In this document: positions 1 through 7,525 of the stretch, piece by piece | Position numbering within the stretch: the first letter of the stretch is position 1 | How the letters are laid out: each line of letters starts with the position of its first letter | Source of the DNA: Bacteroidales bacterium | Lineage (GTDB): Bacteria; Bacteroidota; Bacteroidia; Bacteroidales; WCHB1-69 | Direction of reading: 5' to 3' | Assembly (NCBI GenBank): GCA_017527945.1 | Contig: JAFXPL010000163.1 | Span: 1-33,431 of the forward strand | DNA: 33,431 bases | Made by a program: the position numbers and the translations under genes | Notes under the pieces: generated by a model | Database searches by the model: none | What the model saw: the letters and a program-made list of their open reading frames with translations, nothing else | Told to the model about the DNA's origin: nothing

Positions 1-2370
1 GTGACCCCGCGCAGCAACTTCGTGGAGACGGCCTTCTTCTACCCGAACCTCCATCCCGACGACAGCGGCCGCGTGCACATCGACTTCACCTTACCCGACC
101 AATACACCGGCTGGGAGTTCTACGCCTTCGGGCATACCAAGGACATGCGCATAAAGAGTGTCACCGCGCTGTTGCAAAGCCGTCGCACGCTGATGCTGCA
201 GAGCAACGCCCCGCGCTTCTTCCGCGAGGGCGACACCCTCACCCTCCGCGCCAAGGTCACCAACCGCAGCGAATCCGACCTGGACGGCGAGGTGACGGTG
301 ACGTTTTTCAACGGGGAGAACGGCGAACCTCTGGATATTCTGGTTGCGGACGCGATGAATCGCGTCCCCACGAATCGCGTCGCCACGGATGGGAAATCCC
401 AGTTCTCCGTGACGGCCGGAGCCTCCCAATCCGTCCAATTCCGCATTATCGTCCCCGAGGGCATCCCCGCCATCGGATACCGGATGGTGGCGCGCGCCGG
501 CAACTACGGCGATGGCGAGGAGAACCTCCTGCCCGTGCTGCCCAACAAGATGTTAGAGACAGAATCGTGCCCGTTCGTGGTGCCGGCAGGCAGCGACACA
601 GTGCTCTCGTTCCGCCGCTACCGCACGCACAGCACCCCCACGATGCAGCCGCTGAGCTACACCGTGGAGGCGACCACCAACCCCGCGTGGCTCGCCATTC
701 GCGCCCTGCCGTACCTGATGCGCTACCCCTACGAATGCAACGAGCAGACCTTCAGCAAGCTGTTCGCGGCGGCCACCGTGCAGCACGCTCTCGCGCAGAA
801 CCCCGGTCTCCGCGAGGTGTTCGACCGCTGGCTGAGCGACACGGTGAACGCTGCATTGACCTCCCCGCTGCTCAAAAACGAATCGCTGCGGAACATGTTG
901 TTGGAAGAGACCCCGTGGATGCGGGACGCGCAGGACGAATCGCGGCAACGGCAGGAGACCGCCAAACTCTTCGCCGACGAGAACCTGCAGAAGGTCTTGG
1001 ACAAGAGCCTCAACAAACTGCTGAACAACCAGTTGCCGAGCGGAGGCTGGGACTGGTACGGTCACCGGTACTACTCCCCATACATCACCGACCACATCAT
1101 CGCGGGCTTCTACAAGTTGCAGCGCATGGGCATCAAGGTGAAGAACGCCGGCAGGATGCTCGACAAGGCCACCCGCGCCGCCGACCAGTATCAAGAGGAG
1201 CGTTATCAAGCGTACCTGAAACGGTTGGAGAAAGATCCCAAAGCCACCTTCTATTTCTCTGAGGAAGACATTCACTACCTCTACGCCCGCACGTTCGCGC
1301 TATTCGATTCCACTTGGCTGTCAAAGCCTTACGTGCAGAATCTCACCACGCAGATGATGGAAGATTTGGAGAAAGCCACATTCACCCGGCAGGCGGAGGT
1401 AGCGTTGATATTGCACCGCGCAGGTCGCCAAACGGAAGCGAAGGCGATTATGGAAACGATTCGCCAGCTGTCGATTATGGACCGTGAGAAGGGAATGTAC
1501 TGGCGCAAGGAGTACAGCGGGCACTATTACCGTTGGTATGAGGCGCCCATTGAGCGACAGGCGCTGCTGATCGAGGCGTTCAACGAGATTTCGCCGCGTG
1601 AGAGTGAGCTGACGGCGATGAAGCAGTGGCTGCTGATGCAGAAGGAAGGCAACAGTTGGTCAAACACGAAAGCCACGGCGGAGGCCGTCTATGCGCTGCT
1701 GCTCGGTGCTCCGGCCGACCTGCTGCAACCTGCCACGACGGTCGTCACTGTGGGCGGCGAGGAGATTACGGCTACGGAGGTCGCCCGCGCCGAGGCAGGC
1801 ACTGGCTACCTGCAGCGGGTCTGGGCTCCGGAGGAGATGTCGCCACGGTTGGCCGACATCACCGTGCACACCGACGGCACGCACCCGACCTTCGGGGCCG
1901 CGTACTGGCAGTATTTGGAGGTCCCCGACAAGGTGGAGGCCGCCGGCAGCGGACTGTCAGTGCGGCGCACCCTCTACCACCAGCCGGCTGTCGGCGACGG
2001 GAAGACCGCCGCGCCGGTGACCGCCGACAACCCCATCCGTCTGGGCGAACGCATCACCGTGAAGATTGTCGTCACCAGCGACCGCGACTTGGAGTACGTG
2101 CAGGTCAAGGACCCGCGGGCGGCGGCCTTCGAGCCCGTCAACATCCACGAGCGCAACGGCTGGCAAGGCGGAGTGTGGTGGGTGGAGAGTCCCCGCGACG
2201 CTAACAACAGCTTCTTCTTCAGCCGGTTCCCGCAAGGCACAATCGTGCTGGAATACGACGTTTTCGCCGTGCAGAGCGGCGATTTCTCCGCCGGTGCGAC
2301 CACGGTAGAGTGCATGTACGCGCCGGAGTGGCGGGCACAGGGTGCGGGAATGCGGGTGACGGTACACTGA
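1..2370 (+). CDS. Alpha-2-macroglobulin family protein, 3' portion (5' end outside window)
   Basis: The 789 codons visible are the C-terminal part of a bacterial alpha-2-macroglobulin, a large periplasmic or surface-anchored protease trap; family members in Bacteroidota are usually well over 1,500 residues, so the GTG at base 1 is most likely internal. Residues 1-90 match the A2M domain (NFxETAFFYP, GRVHIDFTLPDQYTGW). The thioester motif is seen as YPYECNEQ, with Cys246 and Gln249 able to form the Cys-Gln thioester that captures proteases covalently. An alpha-helical thioester-domain repeat follows to about residue 600 (for example LPSGGWDWYG), then beta-rich C-terminal domains. The stop is TGA at 2368-2370. 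The companion gene often found beside bacterial A2M, a PBP1C-type glycosyltransferase, is not seen downstream. Family assignment is strong; the full domain order cannot be judged from this window. Confidence 0.9.
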   Translation: MTPRSNFVETAFFYPNLHPDDSGRVHIDFTLPDQYTGWEFYAFGHTKDMRIKSVTALLQSRRTLMLQSNAPRFFREGDTLTLRAKVTNRSESDLDGEVTVTFFNGENGEPLDILVADAMNRVPTNRVATDGKSQFSVTAGASQSVQFRIIVPEGIPAIGYRMVARAGNYGDGEENLLPVLPNKMLETESCPFVVPAGSDTVLSFRRYRTHSTPTMQPLSYTVEATTNPAWLAIRALPYLMRYPYECNEQTFSKLFAAATVQHALAQNPGLREVFDRWLSDTVNAALTSPLLKNESLRNMLLEETPWMRDAQDESRQRQETAKLFADENLQKVLDKSLNKLLNNQLPSGGWDWYGHRYYSPYITDHIIAGFYKLQRMGIKVKNAGRMLDKATRAADQYQEERYQAYLKRLEKDPKATFYFSEEDIHYLYARTFALFDSTWLSKPYVQNLTTQMMEDLEKATFTRQAEVALILHRAGRQTEAKAIMETIRQLSIMDREKGMYWRKEYSGHYYRWYEAPIERQALLIEAFNEISPRESELTAMKQWLLMQKEGNSWSNTKATAEAVYALLLGAPADLLQPATTVVTVGGEEITATEVARAEAGTGYLQRVWAPEEMSPRLADITVHTDGTHPTFGAAYWQYLEVPDKVEAAGSGLSVRRTLYHQPAVGDGKTAAPVTADNPIRLGERITVKIVVTSDRDLEYVQVKDPRAAAFEPVNIHERNGWQGGVWWVESPRDANNSFFFSRFPQGTIVLEYDVFAVQSGDFSAGATTVECMYAPEWRAQGAGMRVTVH

Positions 2371-2431
2371 CGGCGTTGGCATCGACCTCTTCGGCGTCCT
2401 GAACGACCGCATCGAGGAAAACATCGCGAGA

Positions 2432-2484
2432 CTTGCGAAAGCAAGCACAAAAGAATTGCGGACGTTGCACTGCAATGCCCGCAA
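2432..2484. terminator. Two stacked stem-loops between convergent genes
   Basis: The first hairpin is CTTGC-GAAA-GCAAG (2432-2445), perfect with a GAAA loop. The second is at 2456-2484: arms TTGCGG and CCGCAA, one mismatch, then a 6-bp inner stem (one G-U) closed by ACT. Read on the minus strand the second hairpin is followed by TTCTTTTG, so it fits a terminator for the metallo-hydrolase gene; it can also stop plus-strand transcription from the A2M gene. Inferred from structure only. Confidence 0.55.
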
Positions 2485-2536
2485 AACGTTTATCACCAAT
2501 AAACTAAAGGCAGTTAACCCTTTCGTCTTGCCTACC

Positions 2537-3478
2537 CTATGCCCTGTTGAACTTCTCTTTGCCCTGTTTGCAGCGCGGGCATCTCCAATCATCAGGAAGG
2601 TCCTCGAAAGCCACGCCGTCGTGTTCGGCCGGGTCATACACGTAGCCGCAGATGGAGCAGACATACTTGCCCGAAGCCTCCTTCTTTTCGAAGTTCACCT
2701 TGTCGAAGACGGTCGGCACAGGATGGTCCAGATCCATCACGCGCTTGGCCTCCAAGTTCTCGTAGCCCTGCGGCGAATGCGTGGAGATATAGACTGTGGG
2801 ATGGCTGCGGACGAACTCGCGCACGCGGTCCAAGGTCTCGCGGGCGGCGGGCAGGTCGTCATAGACCACGGAGAGCTTGTTCTCGTACAAGGCCTCATCC
2901 ACGTAGGTGATGTCGCCGTGGATCATGTAGAACAGACCTTCGTTCTCCACAATGACGATGCTGTTGCCGTTGGTGTGGCCCTTGGCCTTGATGAGGTATA
3001 TGCCGTCGGCAATCTTCTGGCTTTCAGGGAAGTTGTAGTACGCCCCGTCGGTGAAGCTGACGGGCACGAGGTTGCCGAGTCCCTGGAGTTCGGCGGCGGA
3101 AAGCTCCTCCTGGTTCACATAAACCTTCGCGTTGGGGAAACTTTTCAGTTCGCCGCTGTGGTCGGCGTGCTTGTGCGTGAGCAGGATCTTGGTGACCTGT
3201 TCGGGCTTGTAGCCGAGGGCGGCGAAAGCCTCCATGTAGCTGCAGATGTCCTTGCCGGTGTAGGCCGGGGAGTTCTCGTCGGGATTCTCCTCGGGGGTGC
3301 CGGCGGGAAGTCCCGTATCGACTAAGATGACCTCGCTGCCGGTGTCAATGAGGTAGTTCTGCAGACTGCCGCGATAGCGGATGTTCTTGTCAAACTTGTC
3401 CATGCCTTCCTCGCCACCGAAGGCGAAGGGTTGACCGTAGAATCCGTTTTTTCTGAATTTTACTGCTTTGATTTCCAT
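2537..3478 (-). CDS. Metallo-beta-lactamase-fold hydrolase fused to C-terminal rubredoxin
   Basis: This 313-residue cytoplasmic protein (no signal peptide) has an MBL domain at about 1-250 and a rubredoxin domain at about 270-313. The MBL metal ligands are visible: H102-x-H104-x-D106-H107 (THKHADH), His168 (GHTNG), Asp189 (HGD) and His234 (STHSPQG). The rubredoxin carries CxxCG (Cys274, Cys277) and CPRC (Cys300, Cys303), which bind a single iron. The HxHxDH signature is the lactonase/glyoxalase type, not the HxExD type of flavodiiron proteins, so this is not a classical flavorubredoxin and there is no flavodoxin domain. It could be a redox-linked hydrolase or a diiron oxidoreductase; the substrate is unknown. 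It lies 18 bp downstream of a small gene and probably shares its promoter. The ATG at 3476-3478 is the only plausible start. Confidence 0.88.
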   Translation of the reverse strand: MEIKAVKFRKNGFYGQPFAFGGEEGMDKFDKNIRYRGSLQNYLIDTGSEVILVDTGLPAGTPEENPDENSPAYTGKDICSYMEAFAALGYKPEQVTKILLTHKHADHSGELKSFPNAKVYVNQEELSAAELQGLGNLVPVSFTDGAYYNFPESQKIADGIYLIKAKGHTNGNSIVIVENEGLFYMIHGDITYVDEALYENKLSVVYDDLPAARETLDRVREFVRSHPTVYISTHSPQGYENLEAKRVMDLDHPVPTVFDKVNFEKKEASGKYVCSICGYVYDPAEHDGVAFEDLPDDWRCPRCKQGKEKFNRA

Positions 3479-3496
3479 TTGATTATATTTCTTTGA

Positions 3497-3718
3497 TTAT
3501 CTATAATTGCTTCGTAAAAGTCTATTTTTCTTTTGGGCATAGTCTGTTTGTCCCAGAAGTTCCACATTCACCTCCATATTCAAAAAAGGTTCGTCATCAA
3601 AACGGAGCTCGCCACCTTCGGCCATAGCCTGCGCTTTTTCCAACGCTTCGGGTTCATTCTCCGCTTCGACAGTGAGGAATTTGCATATTACTTGAGTTGC
3701 TTTGACTTGGTATTTCAT
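3497..3718 (-). CDS. Small DpnD/PcfM-like protein (tentative)
   Basis: This 73-residue soluble protein starts MKYQVKATQV and contains VEAENEPEALEKAQAMAEGGEL, followed by a predicted beta-strand (NMEVNVELL). The pattern of an N-terminal strand, V-x-A-E-N-x-x-E-A-L-x-K-A helix and a second strand resembles the small DpnD/PcfM-like family, whose biochemical role is unknown. It is the first gene of a two-gene unit with the MBL-rubredoxin gene (18 bp gap). A TATCTTTG box lies 63 bp upstream of its ATG. Family call is by eye and moderate; that it is a real gene is better supported by start context, composition and promoter. Confidence 0.65.
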   Translation of the reverse strand: MKYQVKATQVICKFLTVEAENEPEALEKAQAMAEGGELRFDDEPFLNMEVNVELLGQTDYAQKKNRLLRSNYR

Positions 3719-3780
3719 ATTTGTGGGATGTTTGACTTCAACTTTTTCGTTGCCATCTGTCAGAGATTCATTTCAAGTAG

Positions 3781-3788
3781 CAAAGATA
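3781..3788 (-). promoter_or_regulatory. Bacteroidota -7 box TATCTTTG for the DpnD-like/MBL-rubredoxin unit
   Basis: On the minus strand the sequence is TATCTTTG, an exact match to the Bacteroidota -7 consensus TAnnTTTG. It lies 63 bp upstream of the ATG at 3718. No clear -33 TTG was found at the usual distance. Confidence 0.6.
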
Positions 3789-3872
3789 CACAATTTTCCG
3801 ACATACGAAGAAAACAAAATAGTTTGTGGAGACGCGGCGCGCCCGGCTCCGCTTTCCCGTGTTCATCCCCCC

Positions 3873-3907
3873 AAAAAACGTTGCCCGATGCATTTGCTCG
3901 GACAACG
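3873..3907 (-). terminator. Rho-independent terminator after the ferritin-like gene
   Basis: On the minus strand a 10-bp stem with one mismatch (arms 3898-3907 and 3879-3888, loop of 9) is followed directly by TTTTTT (3878-3873). It lies about 60 bp downstream of the ferritin-like reading frame and upstream of the next minus-strand promoter, separating the two units. Confidence 0.7.
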
Positions 3908-3969
3908 TAAGGGTGTGATACAATTTAAGTGTTTATTGTGCGGGTTCCCATTTGCATCGGACGGGCGAC

Positions 3970-4269
3970 CTAAAGCGCCGCCTTCACTAACCACGGCTTC
4001 GCGCCGATGCATTCGATGAGGCCGAGTTGCTCCTCGCTCCAGTACATGTCCTCTTCCTCGTCCTTCAGATACTCTTTCATCATGTCGAACGTGGTGTGGT
4101 CGTCCTTGATGCCGTCCATGCACTTGCGCAGCAGCTCAATGCCGTCAACAGACACCTGGTAGTCGGCCTTCAGGAATTCGATGGGATCCTGGTACAGCTT
4201 TTGGGCCTCCACAGCCTCCTGTTTCAGTTCGCCGCCCAAATCGAGCAGACGGTCGATGAACTGGTTCAC
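3970..4269 (-). CDS. N-terminally truncated ferritin-like (bacterioferritin-type) protein, probable remnant
   Basis: The sequence matches only the last two-thirds of a ferritin-like four-helix bundle: QFIDRLLDLGGE corresponds to the end of helix B, and KDEEEDMYWSEEQLGLIECIG to the last long helix (bacterioferritins have EEEHxxWxExQL there). The conserved His of the E-x-x-H ligand pair appears as Asp. The frame stays open upstream of the GTG at 4267-4269 and encodes LLEFYPSQYEEQGFVNQ, which also looks like ferritin helix B, until a TAA at 4312-4314. No ATG and no helix A, with its first metal ligands, are present; the SDR gene ends only 35 bp further up. It therefore looks like a gene that lost about 50-60 N-terminal codons. 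A terminator follows it. It may still be translated from the GTG, but iron oxidation activity is unlikely. Confidence 0.6.
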   Translation of the reverse strand: MNQFIDRLLDLGGELKQEAVEAQKLYQDPIEFLKADYQVSVDGIELLRKCMDGIKDDHTTFDMMKEYLKDEEEDMYWSEEQLGLIECIGAKPWLVKAAL

Positions 4270-4348
4270 AAAGCCCTGCTCCTCATACTGAGACGGATAA
4301 AATTCCAGTAGTTACACCTCATTTTTTATTTGGGCGAGGCGATACGGT

Positions 4349-5188
4349 TCACATCCACTTCCGCTTCCCCATCATCCGCATGATGCCGTCCCACCAGCGT
4401 GTGGGCAGCAGCCAGTGGAAGAAGACGATGGTCGTGGAGAGGCGGCCGATGCGGTAGCGTGTGCGCGGACGGCGGGCGCTCACGGCGCGGCAGACGGCCT
4501 TCCTCACCACCGAGGGGTCGGAGAGGCTCGACGACTCGTACATGCCCCGCAGGTTCTGCGCCATCATCCCGCCCGTGCCGGCATAGGCCGTGCCTTCGGA
4601 AGTCGCCGCAAGGTGGTCGGCGGCAATGATGCCCCAGTTCGTCTTGATGCCCCCGGGCTCGACAATGACCACGTCTATGCCAAACGGCTGAAGCTCCATG
4701 CGGAGCGCGTCGCTCAGCGCCTCGACTGCGTACTTCGACACGTGGTACCAGCCGCCATAGTAGAGCACCGACTTGCCCGCCACCGACGAGATGTTGACGA
4801 TGCGGCCGCTATGTTGCCTGCGCATGGTGGGCAGCACCAACTGGCAAAGCCGCGCCAAGCCGAAAATATTGACTTCGAGCTGGTTACGCGCATCATCCAT
4901 CGGTACGTTCTCCACGGCCCCGAAATAGCCGTAGCCGGCGTTGTTGATGAGCGCGTCAATGCGTCCCTCGCGGTCGAGGATGGCCTGCACCCCACGCTGC
5001 ATCGACTGCTCGTCGGTAACATCCATCTGGAGAGGGACAACCCCAAACTGGCGGAGCGGTTCCATACGTTCCACGCGGCGGGCGGCGGCATACACCTTAT
5101 GCCCCTGTTTCGCCAAGGCCTCGGCGGTGTCGTATCCGATGCCGCTGCTCGCCCCGGTCAAGAGAATGATTTGTTGTTTCTTATCCAT
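4349..5188 (-). CDS. Classical short-chain dehydrogenase/reductase
   Basis: This 279-residue NAD(P)-dependent oxidoreductase has all the SDR signatures: TGASSGIG (11-18) for the dinucleotide, NNAG (82-85), Asn107, Ser134/135 (NISSVAGK) and the catalytic Tyr148-x-x-x-Lys152 (YHVSK). The segment VEPGGIKTNW after the active site and a basic, tryptophan-rich tail (residues 245-279) suggest a membrane-proximal reductase of the retinol/17-beta-hydroxysteroid dehydrogenase-like branch, but the substrate cannot be read from sequence. Arg at 37-38 (AARRVER) favours NADPH. It has its own TATCTTTG box 55 bp upstream and is probably monocistronic or carries the ferritin remnant behind it. The start ATG at 5186-5188 gives a normal N-terminus. 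Confidence 0.9.
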   Translation of the reverse strand: MDKKQQIILLTGASSGIGYDTAEALAKQGHKVYAAARRVERMEPLRQFGVVPLQMDVTDEQSMQRGVQAILDREGRIDALINNAGYGYFGAVENVPMDDARNQLEVNIFGLARLCQLVLPTMRRQHSGRIVNISSVAGKSVLYYGGWYHVSKYAVEALSDALRMELQPFGIDVVIVEPGGIKTNWGIIAADHLAATSEGTAYAGTGGMMAQNLRGMYESSSLSDPSVVRKAVCRAVSARRPRTRYRIGRLSTTIVFFHWLLPTRWWDGIMRMMGKRKWM

Positions 5189-5242
5189 ATTGTGTTTTTT
5201 TCAAAAAGAACATACGCGTATGTTTTTTCCGCTTTCGTTCGG

Positions 5243-5250
5243 CAAAGATA
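5243..5250 (-). promoter_or_regulatory. -7 box TATCTTTG for the SDR gene
   Basis: The minus strand reads TATCTTTG, matching TAnnTTTG, 55 bp upstream of the ATG at 5188. No convincing -33 element. Confidence 0.6.
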
Positions 5251-5399
5251 CAACTTTTATGCAATACGGCGTAAGCCCTGAGCATGATGACGAAAATTCT
5301 TGTCAGGTAAGAACGGTCACTCGCAAACGACCACCCCGATGCCAAAAATCCCAACTATTGGGGATAGTTCAAGAACAAGAAAGACGCTATTTTTGGCGC

Positions 5400-5606
5400 A
5401 TGAAAAAAGACCACCCTTTGAAAATGATTAATGCAGGCCGTTACAAGGACTGTTTTTCCGAGTTAAGTCCTGAAATTCAAAAAGATGTGCTGCAACGCAT
5501 GGCACACCGGGCATCCGCGTTCATTTTTCCAACCTCCACCCATTATCCCCGTGGTAAATCATCTGGCGAGTCATGCCGCCATCTATGCAGATGTTCTCGC
5601 CGGTGA
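5400..5606 (+). CDS. Possible small unrecognised gene or fragment
   Basis: The 331-bp gap 5190-5520 between two minus-strand SDR genes holds one plus-strand reading frame worth noting. It encodes 68 residues; the part free of overlap contains INAGRYKDCFSELSPE followed by IQKDVLQRMAHRAS, with protein-like composition. The last 28 codons overlap the 3' end of the SDR gene at 5521 in antisense and look random, so the frame may be the 5' fragment of a lost gene. TATTTTTG (5388-5395) fits a -7 box; if used, the message would begin near 5402 and the start would be the ATG at 5424. A small hairpin AACTAT-TGGGG-ATAGTT lies at 5353-5369. No family recognised. Confidence 0.25.
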   Translation: MKKDHPLKMINAGRYKDCFSELSPEIQKDVLQRMAHRASAFIFPTSTHYPRGKSSGESCRHLCRCSRR

Positions 5607-6234
5607 TGAACCCGGCCTTGTCGGAGCAGAGGTAGAGCACCATATTGGCGATGTCCAAAGGATTGCCCACACGGCCCGCCGGCTGCTGCACGGCATCAGG
5701 GCCCTCATAGACGGTATAGGCTGTGTCAATCCAGCCCGGAGAGATGCTGTTTACCCGAACCTTACCGGCAAGGCTAACGGCGAGAGCATGTGTCAGAGCG
5801 GCAACACCACCCTTGGCCGCCGTGTAACTCTCCGTCTGCGGCTGACTCATACGGTCGCGGGACGACGATATGTTCACAATGGCAGCACCCACCGCAAAAT
5901 GCGGAGCGAAGAGCTTTGCCAAATAGAACGGAGCTGTCACGCCCACACTCATGGCATACTGGAATTCCTCATAGCTACACTCATCGATGCCCCTCATCAA
6001 CGGCAGGGCATTATTAATGAGGAAATCCACGTGGCCGTACTTGTCAACCACTTCCGCGGCAAACCGCTCCAATGTTCCTTTGTCGGCAATATCGCCAACG
6101 AAGTGATTGCCAGGCTGCTTGTCTATGACACAAACGGTGGCTCCGGCTTTCCGAAACTCCTCGGCGATGCACCGACCAATGCCCTGTGCGCCCCCTGTGA
6201 CAACAACTATTTTATCTTTGAAATCCATATTCAT
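5521..6234 (-). CDS. Short-chain dehydrogenase/reductase (FabG-like)
   Basis: This 237-residue SDR carries TGGAQGIG (13-20), NNA (74-76), Ser123-125 (NISSSRD), Tyr137-x-x-x-Lys141 (YTAAK) and the PGWIDT segment, so it should be an active NAD(P)-dependent alcohol/ketone oxidoreductase. The C-terminal GENICIDGGMTRQM is typical of FabG/glucose-dehydrogenase-like tetrameric SDRs. Asp38 after the second strand (VIDK) favours NAD(H). The substrate is not known. It lies 10 bp downstream of a sugar O-acetyltransferase gene in the same direction, so the two are likely cotranscribed and may act on the same small molecule. Two in-frame starts exist, ATG at 6234 and ATG at 6228 (MNMDF); the choice changes two residues only. 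Confidence 0.9.
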   Translation of the reverse strand: MNMDFKDKIVVVTGGAQGIGRCIAEEFRKAGATVCVIDKQPGNHFVGDIADKGTLERFAAEVVDKYGHVDFLINNALPLMRGIDECSYEEFQYAMSVGVTAPFYLAKLFAPHFAVGAAIVNISSSRDRMSQPQTESYTAAKGGVAALTHALAVSLAGKVRVNSISPGWIDTAYTVYEGPDAVQQPAGRVGNPLDIANMVLYLCSDKAGFITGENICIDGGMTRQMIYHGDNGWRLEK

Positions 6235-6244
6235 TACAGTTCAC

Positions 6245-6793
6245 TCATTTGGAATCCTTCCGGATCTCCCTTATCACCCTCGCCGGGCTTCCCGCCACCA
6301 CCGTGTTGGCGGGCACGTCCTTGGTGACCACACTGCCGGCGGCCACGATGGCGTTCTCGCCGACGGTGACACCAGCCAACACCTTCACGTCGGCACCGAG
6401 CCAGGCGTTGCGACCGATGACGATGGGCTTGGTGAGCAACGAATGGCGCGTGGCCGGGTCTTCGGGATGGTATTCGGTGGCCAAAACGCAGTGCGGGCCG
6501 ATAAAAGCCCCGTCACCGATGGTGATACCGCCGATGGCCAGCAGCGTGCAACCGAAGTTGAGGAAACAGTCGTCCCCGAAGCGCACCCCCGGTCCGTAGT
6601 TGATGTTCAGCGGAGTGAAGACACGCACGGTGTCGGGCACCTCGCTGCGGGTGATTTCGCGCAAGCAGTCGCGCACCTCAGCCTCCGTGTGATAACCCGT
6701 GTTCATCTCCGCGACCAAACGCATGGTGCGCTGCACGTCGGCATAGAGGTCATCGCTACCGACATAATCTTTTCCTGTAAGTCTTTCGTTCAT
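6245..6793 (-). CDS. Maltose/galactoside O-acetyltransferase family (left-handed beta-helix)
   Basis: This 182-residue protein belongs to the LacA/Maa/NodL group, which transfers acetyl from acetyl-CoA to a sugar hydroxyl. Residues 5-55 form the short helical N-terminal cap (Maa domain) and residues 65-170 carry imperfect hexapeptide repeats such as IGGITIGDGAFIGPH and VTVGENAIVAAGSVVTKDV, ending in the hallmark AGSPARVI. His109 in EYHPED corresponds to the catalytic His of galactoside acetyltransferase. It is the first gene of a pair with the FabG-like SDR (10 bp gap). The 182 bp upstream (6794-6975) contain no clear TAnnTTTG box on this strand. The acceptor sugar is not identifiable. Confidence 0.9.
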   Translation of the reverse strand: MNERLTGKDYVGSDDLYADVQRTMRLVAEMNTGYHTEAEVRDCLREITRSEVPDTVRVFTPLNINYGPGVRFGDDCFLNFGCTLLAIGGITIGDGAFIGPHCVLATEYHPEDPATRHSLLTKPIVIGRNAWLGADVKVLAGVTVGENAIVAAGSVVTKDVPANTVVAGSPARVIREIRKDSK

Positions 6794-6975
6794 AGTTTAT
6801 CATATAAAATTCGTGAAGACAATATCCTCCTTTTCGGGCAGCCCGCCAACATCAAAAGCGTGAAAGTGGCTGCTCATGCCAAGTTGAATTTCGCGATTTT
6901 CATTTTTGGATAGTTTTTTGTGGTGATTAAAAATGTCCGGTCGAGAACTCCAATAGTGACACCGATCCGGTGAAG

Positions 6976-7515
6976 TTATTGTTCCCAGTATTCTTTAAGG
7001 GTTTTGTGATGCCATTCGACACCCAAATTGTCGAGAATTTCGCGTTCGAAGGTTCTCTTGTAACGATTGTTGTCTTTTCGACTTAAATCCTTGGTGTTGA
7101 TAGTATAGGCGTTTCGAACATCGGTATCAGTGACAGCATAAAAGTATAAATAAGTCGGGATCGAACGATTGTTGGAGTCGTAATTCATAATATTACAGCG
7201 GAATATCTTGTTCTCGGAAGCAACATGAAAAGCGATGTCATACCTGACAATCGAAGAGTCGCCCATCGAATAGCCGTACGGATAGTCCGGACCGTCATCT
7301 TCAGAAAGTTCCCCGTTATAATGGACAAAATGTCTGTATTCCGGGTGTTTGTTTTTGAAAGAGTCAACTTTGCGGACAAGTTCGCGCTGAGAAGTGTTTA
7401 GGGTATATGTTTCAGCATGGTAATTGGAGCCGCAGCCGCTAAAAAGCAGAAGTAACAGAATAAAAGTAGCATATCTGTTACAGGCACGGCCTCGTTTCCA
7501 TAATCCACAACCCAT
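6976..7515 (-). CDS. Hypothetical lipoprotein downstream of murA
   Basis: This 179-residue protein has a basic N-terminus, a leucine-rich hydrophobic stretch (18-25) and a lipobox FSGC with Cys28, so it should be lipidated and exported. The mature part is rich in Tyr, Asn and charged residues (YPYGYSMGDSS; SIPTYLYFYAV) and ends in EWHHKTLKEYWEQ; I recognise no domain. Its ATG (7513-7515) is 3 bp from the murA stop, so it is almost certainly translated from the murA message. The gene is visibly more AT-rich than murA, hinting at a different origin. The first codons (MGCGLW) are written in a 7-bp-period sequence that spans the murA/lipoprotein junction, which makes the exact start slightly uncertain. 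Confidence 0.75.
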   Translation of the reverse strand: MGCGLWKRGRACNRYATFILLLLLFSGCGSNYHAETYTLNTSQRELVRKVDSFKNKHPEYRHFVHYNGELSEDDGPDYPYGYSMGDSSIVRYDIAFHVASENKIFRCNIMNYDSNNRSIPTYLYFYAVTDTDVRNAYTINTKDLSRKDNNRYKRTFEREILDNLGVEWHHKTLKEYWEQ

Positions 7516-7525
7516 AACCTATAAC
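7505..7525. repeat. Heptamer array spanning the murA/lipoprotein junction
   Basis: Three 7-bp units CCACAAC-CCATAAC-CTATAAC run across the stop codon of murA and the start codon of the lipoprotein gene. Units differ only by C/T changes. Confidence 0.5.

Noticed and set aside
6213..6220. TATCTTTG on the plus strand
   Set aside because: It falls in the first codons of the minus-strand SDR gene (Lys-Asp-Lys) and has no plus-strand gene downstream.
6794..6975. Gene or promoter in the gap upstream of the acetyltransferase
   Set aside because: No frame with start and protein-like composition and no TAnnTTTG box on the minus strand; only a 5-bp hairpin CACCG-ATC-CGGTG at 6960-6972.
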